A stretch of 28,288 bases of DNA from the NCBI GenBank assembly GCA_950295325.1, contig CATNTY010000028.1, forward strand, positions 1-28,288, given 5' to 3'. This DNA is from Polytrichum commune (Eukaryota; Streptophyta; Polytrichopsida; Polytrichales; Polytrichaceae). The notes below the pieces were generated by a model that did no database searches, was not told the DNA's origin, and saw only the letters and a list, made by a program, of their open reading frames with translations. Position numbers and translations under genes: made by a program. Shown piece after piece: positions 1 through 10,550 of this stretch; position 1 is the first letter of the stretch, and every line of letters starts with the position of its first letter.

Positions 1-506
1 AATTAGAGTGGCCCACATTAATTATTTCCATCTCAATTTTCCACCTGCACTAATAGGACAAACAAGATTCACTTGCTGCCTTGTGCTGTAGGTACACTAT
101 CCTTTGCAATGCTGGACATAGCAGCTTGGATTTTTCCAGCATCTTCCAGCACTACTATAAGGGTGAAGCAGAATAAAACCTCACAAATGCTGTCCCGGAG
201 TCACTGTGAGCATCTCCATCCATGATTATGATGGTGTGTGCTTCACCGAACCAGATTTTTCATGTCAATATGGTCAACAGGAAGGAGAAATTCGAATCTG
301 GCCTCATGATGTTGGTCAGGGATTATTTTTTTCTGATGCAGATCACTGCGCAACAGTCTGAAGGTCTTGTTTGTGTTTGTATGGTTATTTTGGATTTGCC
401 ATATTTACATTTCCATGGAGGGTCCTCCCTCTGTTGTAGTTGCTGATAAGTGCTTTCTCAGCTTTTGAGGGATAAAGCGTTCATTCAAACCTTGTTTGAG
501 CAATGT
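1..506. other. Left flank, no gene recognised
   Basis: No open frame here resembles a known protein; the longest plus-strand frame (222-446) has no recognisable motif and a biased composition. The T/G-rich text from about 350 to 480 looks like 3' UTR or intergenic DNA, so the tail of a gene beyond the left edge is possible but cannot be shown. A transposon begins at 507. Confidence 0.4.
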
Positions 507-849
507 ACTACACTAAATATTGTATTCAGTGTCATATGGTATTTTACTTCTTATGAATAAGTTTACAAGTACTGTCATCCCAACTTTACAAGTACAGGAT
601 ATTCTGCATCCTAACATTTCTGTAGTAAAATATTGTCATGGGTGATTGAAATTTGGATGAAAATTCACTTAGCAAGTGGCATTAAATTACAACATTGTAA
701 ATTTATAATGCCCAATTTTTTTGACAAGGAATGACAAACAATGGTAGGTTTACATCTAGTGTTGTTGACACTACATGGGCGATTTACAATTAGTATTGAA
801 CAAGGCAAATAGAATCGGTGACACTAAATACAATATTTAGTGTAGTGTA
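507..849 (+). mobile_element. MITE family 1, copy 1
   Basis: A short non-autonomous DNA transposon of about 343 bp. The left end (507-533) and the reverse complement of the right end (820-849) match over nearly 30 bp, reading roughly TACACTAAATATTGTATTTAGTGTC with a few differences. The interior matches the other two copies at 6326-6724 (opposite strand) and 14411-14758 (same strand), for example in the block around 640-665 that includes TGATTGAAATTTGGATGA, and in the subterminal block near 735-805. It has no coding capacity. The terminal repeat is itself nearly palindromic. The superfamily is not certain because no clean target-site duplication is visible. Confidence 0.85.
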
Positions 850-1952
850 CTATGCCTCCTGGTACTAGCAGCTAGAGAGGGACAGTGACTTTCAACTGTA
901 AAAAGTATGTACATATTGTTATTATACCAGCTTGGGATGGGCACCTTAGTCACAGATTGGGGTCTGTATTCCTGGGTGAGAATGCAGCATGTCGGAGCTT
1001 CATTTGAGCTGAATCTGTGATGAGGATTTAAGTGATGAGAAATGTAAGCATAAGAGTGGATTTTTTCAACAATAGGAACCCTTGTTGGGTCAAAACTCTT
1101 GGGTGAGAACGCCGAATGTTGGAGCGAGTGTTGTGGAGTATGTCGGAGTGAGTGATGTGGAGGATGTCGGAGATTCTTTTGCAGTTGAATATGTGATGAG
1201 ACTTGTAAGTACACAGAGGTTCAAATCAAAACCAACAACCCTTGATCTAAGCTTGATCTTTGCAGTGGCTGGGATGCACACATCTAGTTTAAGCTCACTC
1301 CTGGGGACATTCAGTATTTGATCTAAAGTGATCATAATTTTGCCAACTCTGAAATAACATTTGACGACAAGAACTGACAAGCGTTTGAAGTGTAAAGTAA
1401 TAATACACAGACTGTTATCCGGCCTGCAAGTTTTCATTCCTGCATAAGAATATGCATCCTTTTTTGTAACATTTGTTTAGGTTTATTGTTTGAACTCTAT
1501 TCTGTACTGGTGTGTTTTTAGGACTTCTATACACAATATTATGTTTATTACTTTGAGTCTATGAACTATATTTCCAGTTTTGAGATTTTAAATGTGTCAT
1601 GACAACATTACATTGTAAGCAGACTCTTCCTTGTACAGTGAATAGACTATCTGTTCTTGCAAAAAGCTTAAGGATTGTTCTACAAGTCAGCCATTGTATC
1701 CAAAGCCCAAATTTGTGACCTAAGGTTTTCAAGCACTACAATGTTTATGGTATAATTTTAGTCTCACATGCGTAATAGCGTCACTTGCCCTATTTTGAGG
1801 CGTATGCTAGGTTACACTAGTGATCAACAACCTCACCATCAATGTCACCTCATGACACGTGGCATTTCAAGTGTGTTGACTAATATCTTGGCATGAGTAT
1901 GTTCAAAAGTTTTATGAGGTGTATGGCAAATAGACCCATTTCCGATAAACCT
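850..1952. other. Unassigned region with a diverged local duplication
   Basis: No gene was recognised. Two stretches about 127 bp apart (around 973-1050 and 1100-1212) share TGGGTGAGAA and later a block like TGAATNTGTGATGAG followed by AAGT, so this looks like an old local duplication. Two spots look like splice acceptors (a pyrimidine tract then CAG near 1183 and 1264) and one like a donor (GTAAGT near 1206), so a non-coding exon of an off-window gene is conceivable. No coding frame supports this. A G-box-like CACGTG lies at 1856-1861. Confidence 0.3.
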
Positions 1953-1971
1953 CCCCCCCCCCCCCCCCCCC
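1953..1971. repeat. Poly-C run (19 C)
   Basis: An uninterrupted run of 19 cytosines within AT-rich intergenic DNA, bounded by CT and TCC. Such runs are length-unstable and prone to sequencing error, so the exact count is uncertain. Confidence 0.9.
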
Positions 1972-1975
1972 TCCA

Positions 1976-2810
1976 AATCTTGATACAAAGGGTACCCTGA
2001 AGCTATGAAGTTTCACACATTTGGCCATCATTTTCTAATTTGGAATGTTGAAAATAGGTAGTGACCAAGTGAGAGAGGAGTTATAACCATTGAGGAGTTC
2101 ATCATCATGGAAAAAGTTAAAAGGGCATGGATTTGGGTTCCTTGGAAAGAGCATTGATTGTATTCAAGTTTTCGTCTACCCGTCATTAAAAATAGGTCAC
2201 CCTATGTTGTGAATATGGGTTGGGAAAGAATCTCACCTTTTTGAAATTTACTATTATTTCAATACTTCAAAATAAATTATGACTTTTTTGTGAGACATCG
2301 TGATATCAATCTCTAGGCTTGTAAAAAAGCATTCCATTATCACACATGTACCACACTTATGCAAAATTGCTTAAGTTATTGGAAATTGGTATGTCTACCT
2401 TATGCCTATGTACCACAACAATTTACAAAGTTGACTAAAGTATGCACAAAAGACACTTGACATTAATATGCTCAAGAATATCTTCCTCTTGCCTACTAAA
2501 GTGTGTTCACATGACACTTGCCATTAGTATGGTCAATAATTGCACAAAACAATCTATGCTAAACGTCATAATGTAAATGATTTTTCACTTAGAAAAATCA
2601 CTTAAGTTGACAAATAATATCATATTGGCAATTAATGGCGGACATGACACTTTGAGACCTCTAGGCATCTAGTCGGGCCCTTCGCAAATAGTGTAAGGAG
2701 TGAACAAGGAAGAAGTTATGTACTCAATTTTTTCTAAAACATCGTTGTACGTAAACTCCTAAAGGTCTTAATCTCAAATGAATGATGAATTGTTGAATGT
2801 GATTTTGGAC
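1976..2810. other. Intergenic, nothing recognised
   Basis: AT-rich sequence with stops in all frames. Phrases such as GACACTTGACATTA and GACACTTGCCATTAGTATG recur near 2452 and 2513 and resemble reiterations at 12437-12533, which suggests degraded repetitive DNA. No gene or structured element was found. Confidence 0.4.
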
Positions 2811-2812
2811 TA

Positions 2813-2912
2813 AGTAGCCCTCACAATTTTCATGAGCTCATGTTTGTGAATCTTAGGGCCACTTTACACTATGGGCAAGGGTTGTGACCGTGAAATTGTG
2901 AGGGCTCTTGGA
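2813..2912. mobile_element. PIF/Harbinger-like foldback relic (centre only)
   Basis: Starting at 2853 the text reads TTAGGGCCACTTTACAC and continues with a GTGACC...ATTGTGAGGGCTC block. This matches the inner end of the right arm of the large foldback at 13014-14026. To its left, 2814-2833 (CCTCACAATTTTCATG) is the inverted counterpart of 2888-2906, just as on the left side of the junction in the large element. It therefore appears to be a shrunken, diverged copy of that head-to-head junction. No outer ends were found, so it is a fragment. Confidence 0.5.
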
Positions 2913-4438
2913 ACTCACCAAAAAGCCATATCATAGAGAATTGAAATTATAAAGAATTTTTTTCACATGCCTTCAAGTGTAGAGTAACGACATAACATAA
3001 TTGGGCTCTCAGCCAATTTCATCACCATATTATTCATGTAGGCCCTTCTATACAATAAGTCATATTGATTAAAGGGTGAGGTTTTTTAGTGCTCTACATA
3101 ACCCACCAATACATCCTTCTTTTTAGGTTGCCTTTGACAAGGCTCAATGAATGTAAAAGAAATTGGGAGCATGTCAAACATCAGTCTTAGTTTGCTAAAT
3201 AAATTTAAAATATGTGGACCTTAATCAAATACTAGTCTTATGCAATCACTTGCATTTGAGTGGTTAATGAAAAGGTTTGTAATTAAGAATGGACACCAAA
3301 ACTATGTGCTTAAAATAAGGACATCATTCTAGGTTCAATAATTAAAACAATAGCGAGGCAAGTTAGGGTTAAGTAAATTTGATGAATTGAAAAATCACCC
3401 CAATGTGTAACTTCTTGCCTAAATTCACCAATACTACTTAACCTTAACTCATGTAACCATATCTTATTGTGATTATTGCATGTGGTATCTAAATGGAACC
3501 GGAAACTTTGAAACAACTCAGTGCACAAGTCAACGAAAACCACTAGATGACAAAAATGTGACACCCCCTAACCCCACCCCACTAATTCCCCCCTAGAGTA
3601 TGAGAATTGGTGGTCAACACCACTATAAGCAGAAGTTGAAGCATTAAGAGGGTCAACCGCCCCTCTATTCCCAAACTGAAGAAATTGACTTTGATTTGAG
3701 CAAATGAATTTGACTTGCAAAATCAAGCTGGTGTGGAATGAATTTGACTTACATAATCTGATCATCAAAACCTTGCATGTTATATTCCATAGTGTTGAAA
3801 CTATATTAATTATTTTCATTTATGAAAGCATAAGGTTCAATCAATCCACTCATGCAACATCCAATATGAGTAAATGAGATGACCATCACATCCCAACTTA
3901 CATGTTTGACGACAAACAAAGTTTACTCTCCCGTATATCAACTCCCATGTTCCATATGGAAGATTCCATACATCCAAAGCTTTGCTGACATTGGAGAAGT
4001 TGAAACTCCTTCACTTGTAACTTAACAGCCGACACATTATATGCATGAAAACCAAACCTTCATTAGTAGCCACTTCAACAAATTTGCTTGTTTTTCCAGG
4101 AAACCTTGAAAACCCACCCAAGGAATGGTTGGAGGTAGGAACATAGAAACACCTCCCCCTTGAAGGGGACGCCACACATGCTCTGAAACAACCAATTTCC
4201 CCCACTGACACCACCGTCCTAGCATTTTGGGAGCTAAACAAAATAGTTGATACTCCTATAAACTAGCACTTGGGAACATGGAGTTGCCTCCCCACTAGAC
4301 TACTAGCTCTTGAAAAGGTTGGGGGGGGGGGGACAACACAACCCACCATGTTGGGAACCAATGAGAATGCAAAACTAGGTTATACACGCTTAAAATCAAC
4401 ACTCTAGTTTATCTGTAAACTAATCGACTCCAAAGCAG
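2913..4438. other. Intergenic, unrecognised minus-strand open frames
   Basis: Three short minus-strand frames lie here (3310-3564, 3568-3819, 4011-4241). None shows a motif I recognise and they are not linked by clear splice signals. They could be debris of a retroelement or unknown transposon on the minus strand. A run of 12 G lies at 4321-4332. I cannot support a gene. Confidence 0.3.
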
Positions 4439-4643
4439 TGATCAGGGAGATTTTTGGGCATAATCAGTCGAGATCCTAGTCCAGTTACATGCTGACATCC
4501 TCCAATTTTTCTATATTAATTTAGGTATATTCCCTAAATTCCTCAAAAATGATCGATAATTCTCCTGCAGTCTTGAACTTCTTCAACCACTTAATCCTCA
4601 AACTCAACCGGTTCATCTGCAACTAACTACCGGTTCTCCCCAG
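4439..4643 (-). mobile_element. MITE family 2, copy A
   Basis: This begins with TGATCAGGGAGATTTTTGGG at 4439, the inverted form of the right end of copy C at 5907. The interior is the reverse complement of copies B and C: the AACCGGTTCATCTGCAACTAACT block (4605-4627), the AATTCCTCAAAAATGATCG block (4537-4556) and the CCTCCAATTTTTC block all have counterparts. The far end (CGGTTCTCCC, near 4640) is worn. About 205 bp; non-coding. It lies inverted with respect to B and C, with a separate hairpin between them. Confidence 0.75.
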
Positions 4644-5173
4644 TCGTTGCTTCGAAGTGCGTGAGACCTAACCTTACACATATCACTAAACTAATAAAAA
4701 CGGCAGCTCATTTGCACATGCAACATGACCACAAGTTTCAAAACATCCGGTTTCACCTCTCCAGTCCAAGACAGGCTTTTTAATGAAACCCTCTTGTTCC
4801 AAACTTGTGTGTGTGCGGGTGGCTGCTCATAAATAGAGGCGCTTTCACTTTCCATAAGTTTACGAGTATTCTCCATGGCAGCGGATAGTATTAGAATTCG
4901 GGCATTCTAATTTGCAGGTATGCCCTTGGCCGCGGGAGGCTGGACCTGGTAAGCCAAAGGGAAGATAAGGTTAGGTACCTTATCTTTGTGAGCACAGGTC
5001 TTACTTTGTCTGAGGGAACGGAGGACAAACCCAGTACAAACTACAGCCCCTGATCCCTCAGCTAGCTCCAGCCTGGAGTTTTCCCTTCATTCTGGCATTG
5101 CGGCTGCCTTTGCATGCACGTTTTTTTGTCTACTCTGTATAATAACAACACGGTAGTGAAGTGAAGTGAAGTG
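4644..5173. other. Spacer between MITE A and the hairpin; GTGAA microsatellite
   Basis: Relatively GC-rich sequence with no coding frame recognised. A short inverted repeat AGATAAGG...CCTTATCT lies at about 4964-4985. At 5156-5174 there are nearly four GTGAA units, ending exactly where the next foldback element starts. No tRNA-type box B that would make this a SINE was seen. Confidence 0.4.
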
Positions 5174-5394
5174 ATACTAGGGCCACACCAAAAAGCCCAG
5201 CCCTATGTATTCTCCGGAAATACATGGCTAGGATTTCAGATGGTTGGAGCTACTGGAGTGGCTGGAAGCAGGCGGGTAGCCTGCAACCAGTAGCTCCAGC
5301 CATCTGAAATCCCAGCCCTGTATTTCCGGAGAATACGTAGGGCTGGGCTTTTTGGTGACTGGAGCTGTTGAGTATTTCGATGTGGCCCTGGTAT
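5174..5394. repeat. Near-perfect hairpin element with 71 bp arms
   Basis: The arm 5186-5256 pairs with 5287-5357 with only a few mismatches, leaving a 30-base spacer that itself contains GCAGG...CCTGC. Outside these arms ATACTAGGGCCACA (5174-5187) pairs with TGTGGCCCTGGTAT (5381-5394), but the right side carries about 23 extra bases. The whole unit could extrude as a long stem. It is a small foldback transposon or a recently inverted duplication; no protein is encoded and the overlapping open frames are by-products of the symmetry. Confidence 0.85.
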
Positions 5395-5430
5395 GAGTCG
5401 TCGACTCTCCCAGTGGTCCACCTACCACAA

Positions 5431-5660
5431 TGATCAGGGAGAAGCGGCAGTTAGTTGCAGATGAACCGGTTGAGTTTGAGAATTAACTGGTTGAAGAAGT
5501 TTAAGACTGCAAGAGAATTACGGATCATTTTAGAGGAATTTATAGAATATACCCGTATTTAATAAAGGAAAACCGGAGGATGCATGTCAATATGTGACTA
5601 GTTGGACTTGCAAACACTAGGATCTCAACCGATTATGAATGCTCAAAAATCTCCCCAACC
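5431..5660 (+). mobile_element. MITE family 2, copy B
   Basis: This starts at TGATCAGGGAGAAGCGGCAG and runs to a worn CTCCCC end near 5658. It is nearly co-linear with copy C and is the reverse complement of copy A. It contains AACCGGTTGAGTTTGAGAA, TACGGATCATTTTAGAGG and AGGATCTCAACCGATTATG blocks. About 230 bp, non-coding. Only about 15 bp separate it from copy C in direct orientation. Confidence 0.8.
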
Positions 5661-5675
5661 ACTAGCCAGCCACAA

Positions 5676-5907
5676 TGATCAGGGAGAAGCGGCAGTTAGT
5701 TGTAGGTGAACTGGATGAGTTTGAGAAATAACCAGTTGAAGTTCATCAAGACTACAGGAAAATTACCGATCATTTTAGAGGCATTTAGAGAATATTCCCC
5801 AATTTAATAAAGGAAAACTGGAGGATGTCAACATGTAAGCAGTTTGCCTTGCAAATACCAGGATCTCAACCGATTATGCATGCCCAAACATGCATTCTCC
5901 CTGATCA
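5676..5907 (+). mobile_element. MITE family 2, copy C (complete)
   Basis: This is the best-preserved member at 232 bp. It opens with TGATCAGGGAGA (5676) and closes with TCTCCCTGATCA (5896-5907), which are exact inverted complements and define the terminal repeat. The interior matches copies A and B. No open frame. A perfect TGATCA palindrome forms both tips, so the superfamily cannot be told from the ends alone. Confidence 0.85.
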
Positions 5908-6325
5908 CTAGTGTGCCAGTCATGAGTCTCAACTCTCATGCCCGATCACACCAAACATTATGTTCAGTTCTAGCCATGAAATTGTCAGGTGTACAAAAAT
6001 AGATGTTGGCCCACCGCTTGTCACACTATGATAACCAAAGATGCCGACTGATGGTGCTATAACTGGATTCGGGCAAACCAACCCATACACTCATTTTTTG
6101 TTGGATGTCTAAACCCTTGCCTCCAAGGAACCAATGTACGGGTTGGTTCGCCCCAGCCCCCGAATTGGTCGGTGTGATCAGCCTTTCAAGGACATACGGT
6201 AGTTGGACGTAAGGGTAGATGGGTTTGAAATGGCTACCGAGGGGTCTCCGACTAGCCCACTTCTCCTAGTATACTAAGCACGTAACTAGTACAAAGTGGT
6301 TCGCGAATCCGAATTGGGGTTGTAG
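5908..6325. other. Intergenic, nothing recognised
   Basis: No open frame over 60 codons with recognisable content and no repeat shared with the rest of the window was found. Confidence 0.4.
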
Positions 6326-6724
6326 CTACACTTAGTATTGTATTTAGTGTCATCGATTGTATTTGTCTAGGTCACTACAAACTGTAAACTGCATGTGTAG
6401 TGTCACCAACACTAAATGTAAACCTAGCATTATGTGTCATTCCTTAGTAAAGCGAAATTGGGCATTGTAAATTTATAACGCTGCGATTACTGTCACTTGC
6501 TACGTGTTTTTTTCATCTAAATTTCAATCATCCGTGACAATAATTCATTACAGAAACGTTAGGCTGCAGAATGTACCAAACTTTGTTTCAATAATTGGCA
6601 TTTGGATGAACTAGAAGTAAGTTGGGATGATAGTACTTGTTAACTTACTCATAAGAAGTGTTATTAGAAAAGTTACCACCATGACACAACATACCATATG
6701 ACACTAAATATAATATTTAGTGCA
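6326..6724 (-). mobile_element. MITE family 1, copy 2
   Basis: About 399 bp, in opposite orientation to copies 1 and 3. The left end (CTACACTTAGTATTG, then TATTTAGTGTC) pairs with the right end (6700-6724), where CACTAAATAT-A-ATATTTAGTG is a perfect 10+1+10 palindrome. The interior carries the reverse complement of the family blocks, such as CATCTAAATTTCAATCATCC near 6514 and GGCATTGTAAATTTATAA near 6463. It is longer than the others because of extra sequence near 6560-6690. Non-coding. Confidence 0.8.
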
Positions 6725-7120
6725 CTTTTCTCATGATTTTTGGAGCTCATAGGAATGTCTTGGTTATTATCACAATGAAGATTATCTTCCTTCTTAAGTA
6801 ATGAAAGAAAGACGACTCAGATGTTGCCTCTAGTGTGATTTATGGTGTTGCTTCATTTTTGAGATGGTCTGAATCTATATGTAGTTCCGAAATGGACATT
6901 AATTAGAGGGGCTCCAACAACTACTCCCCTCTTTTGAAGGTGAATACCTTGAATGGGCATGGACAAGCTAGCTAATATCTATTGTCCCCCATGACAAGCC
7001 CATGGGTTCCCACATGGTTGGTTGAGAATGTTTGGTTCACCCAGATGCCCCCCACTATGATTGGGTGGACCACAAGTAGTAGGGGGCACCAAAAATCAAG
7101 TGTTGGGAAGGTCACATGTA
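6725..7120. other. Intergenic, nothing recognised
   Basis: No gene, RNA or repeat could be supported. The short plus-strand frame starting at 6982 runs into the next MITE and has no recognisable content. Confidence 0.4.
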
Positions 7121-7350
7121 GAGGGAATTACTATATACGAGCATACCTCTCATCCATCCGACATAAAAATTTGACCCCCTATAGGTTTGTTGCCAATTCA
7201 TCTCAAATGACCTCGAATGAACTAATTTGAAGTCTTTGAAGCTAAAACCGGTGTCAAATCAACTTTAAAAAATAACTTCCAAGTTACATACTATTCAGGT
7301 GTTATATGTTGGTTGAATGAGAGGTACCCTCGTATACGATGATTCCCTCT
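7121..7350 (+). mobile_element. MITE family 3, copy 1
   Basis: A 230 bp element. The left end GAGGGAATTACTATATACGA...TACCTCTCATCC (7121-7160) pairs with the right end (7310-7350), which contains GAGAGGTACCCTCGTATACG and GATTCCCTC. The interior (GACCCCCT-TAGGTTTGTTG-CAATTCATCTC, then CCGGTGTCAAATCAAC) recurs inverted at 18027-18246. Non-coding; no clear target-site duplication. Confidence 0.8.
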
Positions 7351-9517
7351 CTCCGAAGGTTACCCATTTGAGTATTATTCCGACTCAAGTAACCATATAG
7401 GTTCCCCAAGTTGCACTAAGACCCCTTTTACAATAGAGCTCAAACTTACACTTGAGGGGTTTGAAGATTAGATTTGACAAGCTTTCCTTGGAAGCTCAAT
7501 CTATAAGCTTGACTAATCTTGAAGCTCTCAATAAGTTTGAGTAAGCATAAAGTGGCCACGCTCAAAGTGAAGTGTCCATGAATGAGAATGGTACCAAACA
7601 AGGAGAATTCGATATGAGCCAAACAATGCTTGCAATTTTATGGCTTCGAGCCCACAAAATGAGAGCTCTAAAGCTTCACATTCCTCAACAACCTCCGTGA
7701 GATAGCTTAGGGATTTGATTGAGATGATCATAAGGTTGGTGTAGATGTTCCACATGGGATCCATCAAGGTGTCATTTAAGCATTGTGAACCTAGTTCGAA
7801 AATTAAAAGCTCAATAAAGCTATGGGTAAAGTTTTCAAAGAGGGACGAAATTGTGGGTTTGGACTTCTTGCCATCCCAAAAACTTTGAAAAGAAAAATTA
7901 AGATCTAAAATAAGGTATGTCCATGGGACTTGCCACCCCAAATCCCAAATTTGCTTATACAAGGCTAACCTGGCCCACCCATTCTAGTAGAACATGCTAG
8001 AAAACCAATTTTAAAGTTAACAACACTCTTTGAGTATGTTAATTGAAATATTAAGGAAAGTTTGGTGACTTTATGCATAAGCTCTCAAACTCACGTTCTA
8101 ACCAACTCAACGGGAGTTTGATGCCAAGACTTTACGCATAACTCTAGTGTAAAGTGGATTTGGAGTAAACAAGGGGTGTGTAAGAGGTGCACCAATAAGA
8201 AGACTTTTTCTTGCTAAAGCTATCAAGCTCTCAAGTGTAACGGGGGGCCTAAGTATGTAAGTGTGTTCCAAGTTATATATTAACTCCCAAGCCCCATCGT
8301 GTTCAGGTAATTGCAAGCCATGTCAATTATGGCCCACATGAAATAAAATTGAAGTGCATGATTGTAATTTTGTACACTACATGTGGGTTGGATTAAGATC
8401 AAATCAATTATATTTTCAGTTGTAGAAGTGTTTGGGAATTTTGACATATATGTATACAAAGGAGCAAGGTTGTCTAATATTGGGAAAATCTCGCAATGAG
8501 ACAACTATCCATAAACTGTATAAAACACATGCACTAGTGGTACATGATATCGAAGCACATGTAAAAATACACTCTAAACTCCATAATATCACACTTGTGG
8601 CAACCAAAGTGCATGTGTTACTATGGAGTTCTATAGTGTTAAGGTAGAGCTACCCATAATCGATCACTTAAGAGCTTATGCACCAGATCTAGAGAAGTAT
8701 AAGGCAATGCAAATTCTTCTCGTGTAGGAACATAGAATTTAGGAGGATTGCCAATTTTTTAGTGATTTTATTCCTGAAATTGAAAATTATGGTGAATTTT
8801 TGAGGCCAAACGTTGGCGTGAACACATTAGCAATGTCTAGAGTTTGCCATAACCGTTTGTTTTGAGATGAATTCTTCCTCACTTTAGCACTCAAATCCAA
8901 GGACATGTGTCATTACATAATCAATTTCATGGTGATACAATAACCAAAGTTGGAGACATAGAAACTAAGAATTGTTGGTGTAAAAGTTGCTAGGAAGGGT
9001 GTGCATTGTTGTCAATCATCATCGAAGTATTCTTCCATTGTCACCGGATTGTGAGCGATCTTCTTCAATTCTAGAAATTGCATGCAATCCTTCTTCCTCT
9101 CTATAGCACCACAACTATTTGGGATTTTAGAGTTGAGCCTAAAGAGTTTTTAAGTTCTTAAACACTCTTTTGGAGTTGCTTTCGGATTGTAAGTATATGT
9201 TAAAAACTTTCATAGAAGTGAAAATAAATACCTTAAGGGGGTCTAGATTATGACCTACAATCCCATGCTCTTTGGAAATATTTGTTTCTGATTAGTTCTT
9301 AAGACTTGGACATTCTCACTAACTCATGCTCTAATTAACGCGACAACTAGTAATCATGTCCTTCTATGCACAAAAGCCCAAGCCGTGAAATGTGGAACCT
9401 TATTTTAACCACCCCTAAGAGAAATTACTGAAAACAATCCCAACATGATCAAAATTCCCATACCCTATAGATTCATGATGACGTCTTGATTGGGAATAGA
9501 TGATTCGACTCTAACAT
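7351..9517. other. Gene-poor repetitive region, no gene supported
   Basis: The longest frame is on the minus strand (7528-7962, 144 codons); it has no motif I know and no flanking exons that extend it. Further minus-strand frames at 8107-8607 are equally anonymous. The segment 8567-8620 (TACACTCTAAACTCC...GCATGTG) is the reverse complement of 17408-17461, so it belongs to a dispersed repeat. Most of this is probably decayed transposon sequence. Confidence 0.35.
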
Positions 9518-10240
9518 GGATGCATGATACTAGATAATTAGTGCAACTCGTGACATTGTGGAATGATACATAGTCAACATTGCAATAATGACAATCATGT
9601 TAAGATGATTCACCCTCCTTTGCTCCTCTTTTGTGCGGGTCATTCCTTAGCTTTGGTTCTTGCCCTAAGCCTGGCGCTCACCTCCAAATCACTCTAAGGT
9701 CCAGCCATGACCTTACCAATTGCCAATTAGGAACCTCCTAGTTGGAACAATGGACGGGTTTCTAGGCAGCTCCTTGTTATTAACTCACCTAGGATCATGA
9801 CCAGAGGGTTCTAGTTGTATCTCCCCATCCATTTGTTGAGTCTAGTCAGACCACCTTGTTGCTCTCATTTCCTTGACTAGCCTATATCTCATTACATGTT
9901 ATTGCAATTTGTTGTCAAGTTGTTCTTGGTGGCTAATTCACTTGTAAACCTAACCATAGGGTTCATGTCATATGTGCACATCTACTCCTCAAGTCTAGTC
10001 AATTAATCCACCCCGCCACTATCATCTCCTTCTGGAGCCACAACCACCTCGCTAGATGATTGTGTCTCCTTAAATCTAGCTTGTAATCACAGTCACAACC
10101 TTACCATGCCCCAATCTTGGTTGGTTCCTTAATCTACGTTCCCTAGGGTTTCGAGATATAAGAGAAGGAACGACATTAAGAAGGTTGATACTATGGAGTT
10201 TAGAGTGTACTATATGATAAAGTTATCAACTTGTCTTCAA
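9518..10240 (+). repeat. Dispersed repeat, probable decayed retroelement
   Basis: Two blocks also occur in the same order at 22697-22975. The first, near 9520-9600, includes TAGTCAACATTGCAATAATGACA. The second, near 10145-10215, includes AGGGTTTCGAGATATAAGA and GGAGTTTAGAGTGTA. The spacing differs (about 550 bp here, about 120 bp there), so one copy has gained or lost sequence. The intervening 9605-10130 is markedly C/T-rich on the plus strand. No intact domain; LTR-type origin is a guess. Confidence 0.45.
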
Positions 10241-10409
10241 ACAATTCACACTTAACATTGCACATGGTCACAATCGTGGCCAAGATTTATGTACCTTCAA
10301 ATAGTGCATGAACTATTGATGATACATAAAAAAAATTGAAATTGAAAATCAAGCTCCACATGGTGAAACATCTAGATATCCGTTATTCCAAACGAAGTGC
10401 TCACTAAAG

Positions 10410-10550
10410 TAGGTGTGCCTAATTCGGTCACTTATCTTAATCATACATCTTTCATTCAATGGTATGTGGTTCGGTGTGGATTCAAGAACGAACATCAAGA
10501 AGACATGTGTTCAAAAGAGATTGGATTTCATGCTCAAAATACGTTAACGT
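10410..10550 (+). repeat. Diverged direct repeat, left copy
   Basis: This shares an imperfect ~140 bp alignment with 11274-11412. Common blocks are TGGTATGNGGTTCGGTG, AAGAACNAANATCA, and AAGACANATGTNNAAA-GAGATTNGA. The two copies are about 865 bp apart in the same orientation. They could be worn long terminal repeats of a small retroelement or two members of a dispersed family. Nothing coding lies between them. Confidence 0.45.

Noticed and set aside
4900-5100. GC-richer stretch considered as a SINE or small RNA gene
   Set aside because: No RNA polymerase III boxes, no poly-A tail and no second copy in the window.
5228-5428. Minus-strand frames of 61-66 codons
   Set aside because: They span the hairpin at 5174-5394, where arm symmetry creates spurious open frames.
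7528-7962. 144-codon minus-strand open frame
   Set aside because: No motif I recognise, no clear splice partners, and it lies in decayed repetitive DNA; kept only as an unassigned frame.
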